Source: Shinella lacus (GTDB lineage Bacteria; Pseudomonadota; Alphaproteobacteria; Rhizobiales; Rhizobiaceae). From it: 64,000 bases of DNA. Where the stretch lies: contig NZ_WHSB02000014.1 of NCBI RefSeq assembly GCF_010994755.1, positions 84,254 to 148,253 of the forward strand, in the 5' to 3' direction. The position numbers and the translations under genes are program-made. Under the pieces are notes generated by a model, which was not told where the DNA came from, ran no database searches, and worked only from the letters and a program-made list of their open reading frames with translations. Of this stretch, positions 50,836 through 61,312 are shown in pieces (the stretch's first letter is position 1; each line of letters opens with the position of its first letter).

Positions 50836-51810
50836 TCAGCGCCGCGCCATCAGCTTGGCCTGCAACACCACCACGACCAGCAGGAAGGCGCCGCGGATGA
50901 CGGATTGCCAATAGGCCGACAGCGAGATCCAGCCGAGGCCGTTTTCGAAGTTCAGGATGTTGAACACCATGGCGAGCAGCAGCGCGCCGGCAAGCGTGGC
51001 GCCGACCGAGCCGGAGCCGCCGGTGAGCAGCGTGCCGCCCACCACCACGGAGGCGATGGCAAACAGCTCCCAGCCCACGCCCTCGGTCGGCTGGCCCGCG
51101 CCGAACTGCGAGGCGAGGATGACACCGGCAAGGCCGGCGAGCGTGCCCGAGGCGAGGTAGACCGCGGCCAGCGTGCGCTCGACCTTCAGGCCCATCAACC
51201 CGGCCGTCGCCTCGCCGTCGCCGATCGCCAGGATATGCCGGCCGACCGGCAGCTTTTCCAGCACCAGCCAGCCGAGCACATAGGCGGCAAGCGCGATCCA
51301 GGCGGGGATGGGGAAGCCCAGAAAATCGTCCTGGCCGATCACGGTGAAGCCGGTGTCGTAGGAGACGGAGACCGACTGGTTGTCGGCGAGCAGCAGCCCC
51401 GTTCCATAGGCCGCCAGCATGGTCGCGAGCGTGGCGATGAAGGGCTGGATGCGCATCTTCGTGATAATGAAACCGTTGAGCGCGCCGACGGCAAGGCCGG
51501 CCACCATGCCGCCGAGAAGACCGGCCGCCCAGTGGTAGGGCGAAAACAGCGCCGCCACCACGCTCGCCATCGCCGCCGTGCCGCCGACGGAAAGATCGAT
51601 GCCGCCGGTGATGATGACGAAAGCCATGCCGAGCGCGATCAGCGCGAACATTGAATTGTAGCGCAGGAAAGAGAGGATGTTGAAGGACGACAGGAAATTG
51701 TCGTAGCGCAGCGCGCCGAAGAGGATGAGGCCGGCGAGCGCCAGCATGACGCCGAGCCGGGCGAGATCGCCGGAGGATTTGATCGCGAAGGGGCGGAGGA
51801 TGGTCTGCAT
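50836..51810 (-). CDS. yjfF: Galactofuranose ABC transporter permease 2 (YjfF-like)
   Basis: 324-residue RbsC-like permease, last gene of a ytfQRT-yjfF-type operon. It has about nine membrane helices and the family segment FVIITGGIDLSVGGTAAMAS. The start at 51810 gives an 11-base gap from the YtfT-like gene. With YtfT it should form the pore of the importer. The name rests on gene order and the YtfQ-like binding protein. Confidence 0.82.
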   Translation of the reverse strand: MQTILRPFAIKSSGDLARLGVMLALAGLILFGALRYDNFLSSFNILSFLRYNSMFALIALGMAFVIITGGIDLSVGGTAAMASVVAALFSPYHWAAGLLGGMVAGLAVGALNGFIITKMRIQPFIATLATMLAAYGTGLLLADNQSVSVSYDTGFTVIGQDDFLGFPIPAWIALAAYVLGWLVLEKLPVGRHILAIGDGEATAGLMGLKVERTLAAVYLASGTLAGLAGVILASQFGAGQPTEGVGWELFAIASVVVGGTLLTGGSGSVGATLAGALLLAMVFNILNFENGLGWISLSAYWQSVIRGAFLLVVVVLQAKLMARR

Positions 51811-51821
51811 GGCGGTTGCCC

Positions 51822-52832
51822 TCAATGCCTGTCGGCGCGCTGCTGGATGAAGACGGCGAGCACGATCAGCCCCGCCTTGACGATGAGCGCCGCGGCATCC
51901 GGCACGCCATTGGCGAGCAGCGTGTAGCGCACGAGCTGGATGACGAAGGCGCCGAGCACCGTGCCGACGATATTGGCCCGCCCGCCGGTGAGCAACGTGC
52001 CGCCGACGGCGACGGCAGCGATGGCGTCCAGCTCCATGCCGAGGCCGACGAGGTTGGCATCGCTCGCGGAATTGCGCGCCACCACGACGAGGCCGGCAAT
52101 GCCGGCAAGCGCGCCGCTCACCATATAGACGAAGAGTTTGACGCGCTTGACGGGGATGCCCGTCAGCCGCGCCGCCTTCTCGTTGCCGCCCACCGCGATG
52201 ATCTGGCGGCCGATGACGGTGTAGCGGATCATCGCGAAGGCGAGGGCGGCGATGAGGACCATCAGCACGACCTGCGCCGGCACGCCGGCAATGCGGCCCA
52301 TGGCGATGAACTGGAAACCCTCGTTCTTGAAGACCTGGAGGTTGCCGTTGGTCATGACCTGCGCGATGCCGCGGCCGGCGATGAAGAGCACGAGCGTCGC
52401 GATGATCGGCTGGATGGAAAAGCGCGTGACGAGCAGCCCGTTGAACAGGCCGAAGAGGCTGGCGACCACCACCGGGATGATCAAGGCGAGCGTGACGGCG
52501 ACCGCCATGTTCTCGACTGGCCAGAACTGGCCCATGAAGATCATCGGCGCCAAGGCACCGGCAATCGCCATCAGCGAGCCGACGGAGAGATCGATGCCGC
52601 CGGTGGCGATGACCAGCGTCATGCCGGTCGCGACGATGACGATGGTGGCGACCTGGGTGAGGTTCACGTTCAGCGTCTGCCACGACAAAAAGTTCGGCGT
52701 GATGGCGATGTTGACGGCGATCAGCGCCAGGAAGGCGACGAAGGTGCCGTAGCGGCTCGCCAGCGTGAAGAGCCGGCTGCCGGAGGAAAGCGCGCCAGCT
52801 GGCTGCGGGGCAGGGGTTTCGATCGTCGTCAT
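51822..52832 (-). CDS. ytfT: Galactofuranose ABC transporter permease 1 (YtfT-like)
   Basis: 336-residue RbsC-like permease with TLVIATGGIDLSVGSLMAIA and the inner loop IIAVGGNEKAARLTGIPV. The start at 52832 gives a tight junction with the ATPase, whose stop lies at 52834. It is the partner of the YjfF-like subunit in the heterodimeric pore. Confidence 0.83.
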   Translation of the reverse strand: MTTIETPAPQPAGALSSGSRLFTLASRYGTFVAFLALIAVNIAITPNFLSWQTLNVNLTQVATIVIVATGMTLVIATGGIDLSVGSLMAIAGALAPMIFMGQFWPVENMAVAVTLALIIPVVVASLFGLFNGLLVTRFSIQPIIATLVLFIAGRGIAQVMTNGNLQVFKNEGFQFIAMGRIAGVPAQVVLMVLIAALAFAMIRYTVIGRQIIAVGGNEKAARLTGIPVKRVKLFVYMVSGALAGIAGLVVVARNSASDANLVGLGMELDAIAAVAVGGTLLTGGRANIVGTVLGAFVIQLVRYTLLANGVPDAAALIVKAGLIVLAVFIQQRADRH

Positions 52833-52833
52833 A

Positions 52834-54324
<1,491 letters not shown>

Positions 54325-54400
54325 GGAAGTCCTCCTCTATCCGCCCTCCGGGACGGGCCACACAACCTACACCCGAACGCGCCGAAGGTCAGGCCCGTTC

Positions 54401-54435
54401 AAAAAACGGCCGAGACGGTTTTGCCGCCCCGGCCG
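54401..54435 (-). terminator. Stem-loop with U-run after the binding-protein gene
   Basis: On the minus strand, arms 54435-54426 and 54416-54407 form a ten-pair stem (two G-U pairs) followed by six T (54406-54401). It is a partial terminator between ytfQ and ytfR, which would raise binding protein over the other subunits. Confidence 0.65.
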
Positions 54436-54456
54436 CAAAGTGCTTGGGAGATGGTA

Positions 54457-55437
54457 TCAGTAGGCGTTGGCGAGTTCCGCGGCCGCGTTGGAGGCGTCGT
54501 AGAACTTGTCTTCGTTGACGAGGATCGGGTCTATCGCCTCGCCCTTGGCATAGCGCATCATGGTCTCGAAAGCCTTCGGCCCGAAGCGCGGGTTGCACTC
54601 GACGACGGCGGCGATCTTGCCGTCGACGACCGCCTGCACCGCTTCCTTGCCGCCGTCGATCGACAGCACCAGCACGTCCTTGCCCGGCACCTTGCCGGCG
54701 GCTTCGAGTGCGGCGATCGCGCCCATCGCCATCTCGTCATTGTGGGCGTAGATGATATCGGCATCCGGATGCGCCTGGAGCAGGGATTCCGCCACCTGGC
54801 GGCCCTTGTCGCGGGCGAAGTCGCCGGTCTGCGAGGCGACGATCTCGAAGCCGCCTGCGGCCTTGATCGCCTCGTCAAAGCCCTTCTTGCGGTCGTTGGC
54901 TGGGGAAGAGCCAGTCGTGCCTTCCAGTTCGATGATCTTCGTCTTGCCGTTGGCGTTCTTCACCAGCCATTCGGCGACGCGTTTTCCCTCTTCGACGAAG
55001 TTGGAGCCGATGAAGGTCAGGTAATCCTCGCCGGCCTTGGCGAGCGAGGGGTCGACCGAGCGGTCGAGCAGGATCACCGGAATGCCGGCCTTCTTGGCGG
55101 CCATGACGGCGGGGATCAGCGGCTTTTCTTCGCGGGGCGCGAGGAAGATGACGTCGACGCCCTGGGCGATCATCGAGTTGACGTCGGCCACCTGCTTGGC
55201 GGCCGAGCCCGCAGCATCCGTATAGACGAGCTGGAAGCCGAGCTTTTCGGCCTCCGCCTTCATGCTGTTGGTCTGCGCGATGCGCCAGGGATTGTTGGAT
55301 TCGGTCTGCGCGAAGCCGACCTTGTAGGTGTCTTTCTGCGCCAGCTTCGGCACTTCGGCAATGGCGACGCCTGCCAACGCAAGCGCGCCGACGGCCGTTG
55401 CCGCAAGCATGAAGGTGCGACGGGAAATCATGGTCAT
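54457..55437 (-). CDS. ytfQ: Galactofuranose-type ABC substrate-binding protein (YtfQ-like)
   Basis: 326-residue periplasmic binding protein with a signal peptide preceded by SRRTF, so Tat export is possible. It shares with E. coli YtfQ the segments QGVDVIFLAP, LLDRS, DRKKGFDEAIKAA, QTGDF and YAHNDEM. E. coli YtfQ binds galactofuranose, and the same or a similar furanose is expected. It is first in the operon and divergent from a LacI gene with a 15-base palindrome between them. Confidence 0.85.
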   Translation of the reverse strand: MTMISRRTFMLAATAVGALALAGVAIAEVPKLAQKDTYKVGFAQTESNNPWRIAQTNSMKAEAEKLGFQLVYTDAAGSAAKQVADVNSMIAQGVDVIFLAPREEKPLIPAVMAAKKAGIPVILLDRSVDPSLAKAGEDYLTFIGSNFVEEGKRVAEWLVKNANGKTKIIELEGTTGSSPANDRKKGFDEAIKAAGGFEIVASQTGDFARDKGRQVAESLLQAHPDADIIYAHNDEMAMGAIAALEAAGKVPGKDVLVLSIDGGKEAVQAVVDGKIAAVVECNPRFGPKAFETMMRYAKGEAIDPILVNEDKFYDASNAAAELANAY

Positions 55438-55519
55438 CAGTGGGTCTCCTCCCGGGTAACTTGGCCGGTGCTCCTCTACCGGACGTGAGCATTTTGTGCT
55501 TCACATGTCTAAATCTTGC

Positions 55520-55534
55520 GCTAATAATATTAGC
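55520..55534. promoter_or_regulatory. Candidate LacI operator for the ytf operon
   Basis: Perfect 15-base palindrome GCTAATA-A-TATTAGC in the divergent region between the ytfQ-like gene (start 55437, minus) and the lacI gene (start 55613). It is the only strong symmetry in the 175-base gap and could serve both directions. Confidence 0.65.
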
Positions 55535-55612
55535 AGTCAAGAGCCAAAATTATGAGCACTTGCAAAAAATCCGTGTGCAGCGCAATGCACACCGAGGGGT
55601 GAGGAACGACGC

Positions 55613-56710
55613 ATGGCCAGGGGCAACGGGCGCAATTCGGGCAAGGAGGGCGGTGGCCGACAGGATGGGGGCCGGCCGACCATGACGGACATAGCGCGCA
55701 TTGCCGGCGTGTCCCAGTCGAGCGTTTCCCTGGTGCTGAACGAGATGTCCGGCTCGCGCATTTCGCCGGAAACGCAGCAGAAGGTGCGCGAGGCTGCTCA
55801 TAAAATCGGTTATAAATTACCGGCGACGCGCAGCCCCGTGGCAACCGCCCCCGCCGTCGAGAAGGATACGATCGCCTTCATCGTCGACGAAATCTCGACG
55901 AGCCCCCACCCCGTCGTCAGCCTGGATGGCATCCGCGACCATGCCTTCGAGCAGGGGCTGCTGGTCTCCGCCCATGCCACGCGCTCGAACCCGGACCTGG
56001 AGCGCGCGGTGCTGCGGTCCGTGCTGCGCGACCCGTCGATTGCCGGCGTCATCTATGCGACGATCTTCACCCGCAAGGTCAGCGTGCCGCCGGAACTGAA
56101 GACCATCCCGACCGTGCTGCTCAACTGCTACTGCGAGCCGCGCCAGCACGTCGCGATCGTTCCGGGCGAGGTTGCGGGCGGTTTTGCGGCGACGGCGCAT
56201 CTCACCGCGCTCGGCCACAAACGCATCGGCTTCATCAACGGCGAACCGTGGATGGATGCCGCGATGGACCGCCTGAAAGGCTACAAGCAGGCGCTCGCCA
56301 CCGCCGACATCGCCTTCGACGAAAGCCTGGTGCGCGACGGCGACTGGCTGCCGCTACGCGGCTACGAGGCCGGCCTCGACCTGCTCTCCATGGACAATCC
56401 GCCCACCGCGATCTTCTGCGGCAACGACCTGATGGCGATCGGCATGATGGAGGCGGCGCAGGAAAAGGGTCTTCGCGTGCCGCAGGATCTCTCCGTCATG
56501 GGCTATGACGACCAGGAACTGGCGCGCTACACCCACCCGCCGCTCTCGACGCTGGTGCTGCCGAACTACGAGATGGGCCAGAAGGCGGCCGAACTGCTCA
56601 TCGACATGGCGATCCACGGCAAGCACATGCGGCCAATGACCATCAAGGTCGACGGGCCGCTCGTCGTGCGCGAGACGACGGCGCAACTCGCCGGCGCGAA
56701 AAAGCGCTGA
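55613..56710 (+). CDS. LacI-family regulator of the ytf-type operon
   Basis: 365-residue LacI-type regulator. It has a Gly/Arg-rich 23-residue leader, the helix-turn-helix [20 protein letters not shown], and an effector domain from about residue 80, including [20 protein letters not shown]. It stands divergent to the transporter, so local control through GCTAATAATATTAGC is likely. The effector is presumably the transported furanose. Confidence 0.87.
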   Translation: MARGNGRNSGKEGGGRQDGGRPTMTDIARIAGVSQSSVSLVLNEMSGSRISPETQQKVREAAHKIGYKLPATRSPVATAPAVEKDTIAFIVDEISTSPHPVVSLDGIRDHAFEQGLLVSAHATRSNPDLERAVLRSVLRDPSIAGVIYATIFTRKVSVPPELKTIPTVLLNCYCEPRQHVAIVPGEVAGGFAATAHLTALGHKRIGFINGEPWMDAAMDRLKGYKQALATADIAFDESLVRDGDWLPLRGYEAGLDLLSMDNPPTAIFCGNDLMAIGMMEAAQEKGLRVPQDLSVMGYDDQELARYTHPPLSTLVLPNYEMGQKAAELLIDMAIHGKHMRPMTIKVDGPLVVRETTAQLAGAKKR

Positions 56711-56713
56711 CCG

Positions 56714-57625
56714 TCATTCGTGCAAGATATGGGCGGCCTTCACGGCGGCCGAGGCGCGGTTCTCGACGCCGAGCTTCACATAAATCTGTTCGAGATGCTT
56801 GGTGACCGTGCGGGCGCTGAGGCCGAGGATCTCGCCGATATCGCGGTTGGACTTCCCTTTGGCGATCCACAGCAACACCTCGGATTCGCGCTGCGTCAGC
56901 GAAAAATGCTGGCGCAGGATTTCCTCGTCCGACAGGCGGTTTTCCGCAGTCAGGCGGAAGAGGTATTCGTCCGCGCCGATCGCGCCCAGAAAGGAAAGCT
57001 GCAGGCTCGCCTGGCCCGCCTGCTGGATCGCGAAGGTGTTTTCGCGCGCGGTGCTGCGCGTCTTCATCCAGCCGCGGATATGCCCGGAGACCGCATCGAG
57101 CCCCTCGTCGCTGCCGGTCGCGGCATTGACGAGGCGCGTCGCCTGCGGCGTCGACCAGCGGATCTTTCCTTCACCGCTGACGGCCAGCAAATGCCGCCCG
57201 GCGGCATCCAGCGCCACGCGCGCGCTCTGGGCGGAGCGCGCATTGGTGAGATGCACGCGGATGCGGGCGCGCAGTTCGTCGATGTTGATCGGCTTCGTCA
57301 GGTAGTCGACGCCGCCGGCCTCCAGCGCGCGCACGACATGTTCGGTCTCGGTCAACCCGGTCATGAAGACGACGGGAACGGGGCTTGCCGCAGGGTTCGC
57401 CTTCAGGCGCAGGCAGGTGTCGAACCCGTCCATGCCGGGCATCACCGCGTCGAGCAGGATGATATCGGGCGTGATGCGGTCGACGATGTTGAGCGCGGAG
57501 GCGCCGGACGTGGCGATCAGCACGGAGAAGCCGCTCTGTTCGAGCGCCTCGGTCAGGAAGCCGAGCGCTTCGGGGGAATCGTCGACGATGAGGACGATAT
57601 CGCGCGGGGTGGCCGTCTCAGTCAC
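56714..57625 (-). CDS. LuxR-type response regulator
   Basis: 303 residues. The receiver domain (about 8-125) has acidic pocket DD15-16 and phospho-acceptor Asp59 (ILLDAVMPGMDG). A linker of about 110 residues has a weak PAS-like look. The C-terminal LuxR helix-turn-helix (about 240-300) reads LTQRESEVLLWIAKGKSNRD. It overlaps the hybrid kinase gene by eight bases, so the two form a two-component pair. Its target is probably the urea operon across the divergent gap. Confidence 0.9.
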   Translation of the reverse strand: MTETATPRDIVLIVDDSPEALGFLTEALEQSGFSVLIATSGASALNIVDRITPDIILLDAVMPGMDGFDTCLRLKANPAASPVPVVFMTGLTETEHVVRALEAGGVDYLTKPINIDELRARIRVHLTNARSAQSARVALDAAGRHLLAVSGEGKIRWSTPQATRLVNAATGSDEGLDAVSGHIRGWMKTRSTARENTFAIQQAGQASLQLSFLGAIGADEYLFRLTAENRLSDEEILRQHFSLTQRESEVLLWIAKGKSNRDIGEILGLSARTVTKHLEQIYVKLGVENRASAAVKAAHILHE

Positions 57626-60600
57626 GGGCAGCGTCCTCTTGTCGGTCCATGGTCTTCAGGAAGGCGTCGTAGCCGGCGAGATCGAACACTTGCACATAGG
57701 CCCGCACCGCCTCGGTGAAGGGCTGGTGTTCGGCCACGCGGGCGATTTCGGCGAGCTTCGCCTCGATGCCCCTGACATAGCCGATCTCGCCGAGCCGGAT
57801 CAATTCCTGCACATGGCCTTGTTCGGGAACGACGATGCTGGCCTCGGCCGGCTCCACCGCCTTCGCCTCGCCGTGATAGGTCCAGGAGAGGCCCATATGC
57901 AAGGCGAGCTTGTCGGTGAGCTGGCGCAGGTCGAAGGGTTTGGCCAGCGTGTCGTTGTGGCCCGTATGGGCGGAGGCCGAGCCGTCGCCGATATTGGCCG
58001 ACAGCATGATGATCGGGCCGGGCTGGCCGAGCGCGCGCAGCCGCTCCACCAGCACCCAGCCGTTCATGCCGGGCATGGAAATGTCGATGAGGAACAAGTC
58101 CGGCTTCAGGCTTTCGAGGAGCGCCAGCGCATCCGCGCCGCTTCGCGCCGTCAGCACGGTGAAATCGAGCGGCCGCAGCACCTCTTCCATCAGGTTGCGG
58201 TGGTCGGCATTGTCGTCGACGACGAGGATGGTGCGCCGCGGGCCGTTGTAGCCCTTGATGTGCAGCACCTTCGGCGCAGTCGGGCGATCGACGGCGGAGA
58301 GCATCAGGCGCACCTTGAATTCGGTGCCCTTGTCGCGCTCGCTCTTCACCGAAATCTCGCCGCCGAGCGTCTGCGTCAGGAGCCGCGTGATGGTGAGGCC
58401 GAGGCCGAGACCCGGCATGCCGTGTTCGGTGTCGCCGCGCTGGAAGGGCTCGAAGATGCGCGGCAGGTCCTTTTCCAGAATGCCGCGGCCGCTATCGGCC
58501 ACCGTGAAGGTCGCGACCTGGTTGCGATAGGCGACGTCGAGGCGGATCTCGCCGCTATCGGTGAATTTCAGCGCGTTGGAGATGAGGTTGACGAGGATCT
58601 GGCGCAGGCGCTTTTCATCGGTGCGCACATAGGAGGGCAGGTTTTTCGGGCGGGCATGGGTGAAGGCGACGCCCTTGGCCTGCGCCTGCGGGCGGAACAT
58701 CTCCAAAATCTGGTCGAGGAAATCGTCGATGTTGATCTCGTTGGAATAGACCTGCAGCTTGCCCGCCTCGATCTTGGAAATGTCGAGCAGCCCGTCGATG
58801 AGACCGGAGAGGTGATCCGCACTGCGCTTGATGACGCGGATCGCGCCCTGTCGCTGCGGCGGAATGCTCTCGTCGCGCTCCAGCACCTGCGCATAGCCGA
58901 GCACGGCATTGAGCGGCGTGCGCAGTTCATGGCTGAGACCCACGACATAGCGGCTCTTGGCGCGGTTGGCGGCTTCCGCGGTTTCCTTCGCCTGCTGGAG
59001 CGCCGCATCCGTCTTTTTATGCGCGGCGATTTCCTTCAGCAGCAATGTCGTCTGGCGCGAGGATTCCTCCTCGGCGACCACCCGGCTGTCATGCGCCAGC
59101 ACGTAGAACCACGAGACGACACCCGCCACCACGGCGAAGACGAAGAAGACGATGGCGATTGTGCGCTCCACCACGGTCGCCGTTTCCGGCGAACCGGTGC
59201 CGACCTGGTGGGCGATCATGGCGAGGATGATGCCCATGCCGGTGATCGACAGCGCGGCCGCAATGCCGTAGCGGCCAAGCCGCGTGCCGAGCGCCGCCGT
59301 CACCGCCTCGGGCAGGATGCTTTTCGCCACGCCCGCCACCTGCGCATTGAACCGCGCCTTCGGCTTGCAGAGATCGTGGCAGCGGCTGTCGAGCGAACAG
59401 CACAGCGAGCAGATTGGCGCCGCATAGGCGGGGCACCAGGCCATGTCCTCCGGCTCGAACGGGTGTTCGCAGATCGAGCAGGTGATGGTGTGCTGCTGCG
59501 CCCAGCTCTTCCTCGGCTTGCGCGCGAGGTAATATTTGCCGCCCGTCGCCCAGGCGATCAGCGGCGAGGCGATGAAGGCGACGACGGCGGCGATATAGGG
59601 CGCGAGCGAGGCGGGGATTTCGCCGAAGGTGCCGAAATGCGCCATGAGGGCGATGATCGCCGACAGCGCCATGGCGCCAAGCCCGACCGGGTTGATATCG
59701 TAGAGATGGGCGCGCTTGAACTCGATACCGGGCGGCGACAGGCCGAGCGGCTTGTTGACGAAGAGGTCCGCCGAAATGGTGCAGAGCCAGGCCATGGCGA
59801 CGATGGAGAAGACGCCGAGCGTTTCCTCCAGGAGCTTGTAGATGCCGAGCTCCATCAACAGCAGCGCGATCGCCACGTTGAACACCAGCCAGACGACGCG
59901 GCCGGGATGGCTGTGCGTCAGCCGCGAGAAGAAATTAGACCAGGCGAGCGAGCCCGCATAGGCGTTCATCACGTTGATCTTGAGCTGCGAGACCACCACG
60001 AAGGCGACCATCAGCAGCAATGCCGCCGCATCCCACGGCAGCATGTAGCCGAAGGCGGTGTAGTACATCTGCGAGGGATCGGCCGCCCGCGTGGAGGGCA
60101 CGCCCGCCGAGAGCGCCAGCACGACGAGGAAGGAGCCGGCGATCAGTTTTGGCGCACCCACGATCACCCAGCCGGAACCGGCGAGGAACACGGCGATGCG
60201 ATGGTGCAGCTTCTTCTGCCCATCCGGCGGCAGGAAGCGCAGAAAGTCCACCTGCTCGCCGATCTGCGCCATCAGCGCGAAGATGACGGCCGAGGCCGCG
60301 CCGAATTCCACCAGGTTGAACGGCGCATAGGTACCGGGCGGGCCTGAGGCATGGTGCAGGCCGGAATAGGCGAGCCACAGGCCGACCTTCTCCCAGTCCG
60401 CAAAGGCGATGAAGACGAAGGGCAGGATGTTGAGCACGATCCAGAACGGCTGGGTGATGAGCTGGAAACGCGAGATGAGTTGCACGCCATGCGTCACCAG
60501 CGGGATCACCACCACGGAGGAGATGATGTAGCCGATCCAGAGCGGAATGCCGAGCGCCAGCTCCAGCGCGCCGGACATGATGGAGGCCTCGATGGCGAAG

Positions 60601-60986
60601 AGGATGAAGGTGAAGCTTGCATAGATCAGCGAGGTCAGCGTCGAGCCGATATAACCGAAGCTGGCGCCGCGCGTCAGCAGGTCGATATCGACGCCGTGGC
60701 GGATGGCATAGCGGCTGATCGGCAGGCCGACGAGCAGGATCATCAGGCTCGCCACCACGATGGCGACGATGGCGTTCGTCGTGCCGTAGGACATGGTGAT
60801 CGCGCCGCCGATCGCCTCCAGCGCCAGGAAGGAGATGGCGCCGATGGCGGTCTGCGAGATGCGGTCGGAGGAAAAGCGGCGCGCGCTCTTGGCGGTGAAA
60901 CGCAGCGCATAGTCTTCCAGCGTCTGGTTGGCGACCCAACGGTTATACTCGCGGCGGATCGGTATGATGCGCTGGCGTGCGGCCAT
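57618..60986 (-). CDS. NCS1-permease-fused hybrid histidine kinase
   Basis: 1122 residues. Order: NCS1-type permease domain with about twelve membrane helices (45-480), a Cys-rich zinc-binding cluster (503-540; eight Cys in CSICEHPF...CHDLC), two more membrane helices (573-630), a dimerisation/phospho-acceptor domain with His686 (SHELRTPLN), an ATPase domain (N-box near 804, G-box DSGRG near 831), a receiver with Asp968 (FLIDISMPG), and a C-terminal helical tail. The permease part probably senses or imports a nucleobase- or urea-like ligand. The start at 60986 follows AGGAAAAG; an upstream start at 61067 lacks support. Confidence 0.9.
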   Translation of the reverse strand: MAARQRIIPIRREYNRWVANQTLEDYALRFTAKSARRFSSDRISQTAIGAISFLALEAIGGAITMSYGTTNAIVAIVVASLMILLVGLPISRYAIRHGVDIDLLTRGASFGYIGSTLTSLIYASFTFILFAIEASIMSGALELALGIPLWIGYIISSVVVIPLVTHGVQLISRFQLITQPFWIVLNILPFVFIAFADWEKVGLWLAYSGLHHASGPPGTYAPFNLVEFGAASAVIFALMAQIGEQVDFLRFLPPDGQKKLHHRIAVFLAGSGWVIVGAPKLIAGSFLVVLALSAGVPSTRAADPSQMYYTAFGYMLPWDAAALLLMVAFVVVSQLKINVMNAYAGSLAWSNFFSRLTHSHPGRVVWLVFNVAIALLLMELGIYKLLEETLGVFSIVAMAWLCTISADLFVNKPLGLSPPGIEFKRAHLYDINPVGLGAMALSAIIALMAHFGTFGEIPASLAPYIAAVVAFIASPLIAWATGGKYYLARKPRKSWAQQHTITCSICEHPFEPEDMAWCPAYAAPICSLCCSLDSRCHDLCKPKARFNAQVAGVAKSILPEAVTAALGTRLGRYGIAAALSITGMGIILAMIAHQVGTGSPETATVVERTIAIVFFVFAVVAGVVSWFYVLAHDSRVVAEEESSRQTTLLLKEIAAHKKTDAALQQAKETAEAANRAKSRYVVGLSHELRTPLNAVLGYAQVLERDESIPPQRQGAIRVIKRSADHLSGLIDGLLDISKIEAGKLQVYSNEINIDDFLDQILEMFRPQAQAKGVAFTHARPKNLPSYVRTDEKRLRQILVNLISNALKFTDSGEIRLDVAYRNQVATFTVADSGRGILEKDLPRIFEPFQRGDTEHGMPGLGLGLTITRLLTQTLGGEISVKSERDKGTEFKVRLMLSAVDRPTAPKVLHIKGYNGPRRTILVVDDNADHRNLMEEVLRPLDFTVLTARSGADALALLESLKPDLFLIDISMPGMNGWVLVERLRALGQPGPIIMLSANIGDGSASAHTGHNDTLAKPFDLRQLTDKLALHMGLSWTYHGEAKAVEPAEASIVVPEQGHVQELIRLGEIGYVRGIEAKLAEIARVAEHQPFTEAVRAYVQVFDLAGYDAFLKTMDRQEDAARD

Positions 60987-61067
60987 CTTTTCCTGCTGTT
61001 CCCATGGCCCGTTTACCCGGCCGTTTTTTTTGCGGGCGTTGAAGCACGACCTACCCCCACCCTCCAC

Positions 61068-61096
61068 GTCATCCTCGGGCTTGACCCGAGGATGAC
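61068..61096. repeat. Palindromic intergenic repeat
   Basis: GTCATCCTCGGG and CCCGAGGATGAC pair across five bases. This is the same element as at 18436-18458. It lies in the 326-base gap between the divergent kinase and urtA genes, which holds no other gene. Confidence 0.6.
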
Positions 61097-61200
61097 GGAG
61101 GAGAGGGCAGTGGCCTCAACACACAAGGCCTTTCTAGCACGGATATACCGTCCCTGAAATTGGTGCAGCGCCGCAAAACTTCCCGCTTCCCCCCGGCAAC

Positions 61201-61216
61201 TACGTAGAATGACGTA
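61201..61216. promoter_or_regulatory. Candidate response-regulator site before urtA
   Basis: TACGT-AGAATG-ACGTA inverted repeat, 97 bases before the urtA start and between it and the kinase operon. Position and symmetry suit a dimeric LuxR-type regulator such as the one encoded at 56714-57625. Binding is inferred only. Confidence 0.45.
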
Positions 61217-61312
61217 TGTGCAGCGCAGCATCCCCGGCGGATAGTTTCTTAAGCAACGGTTAAACAGCTTCCGCCCCCGTTGCGGTCAAAAAGAACGAGA
61301 GGGGTTCCGACA

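Noticed and set aside
57363..60347. A 994-codon open frame on the plus strand
   Set aside because: It is antisense to the hybrid kinase, is a His/Asp/Arg-rich shadow, and has no recognisable motif.
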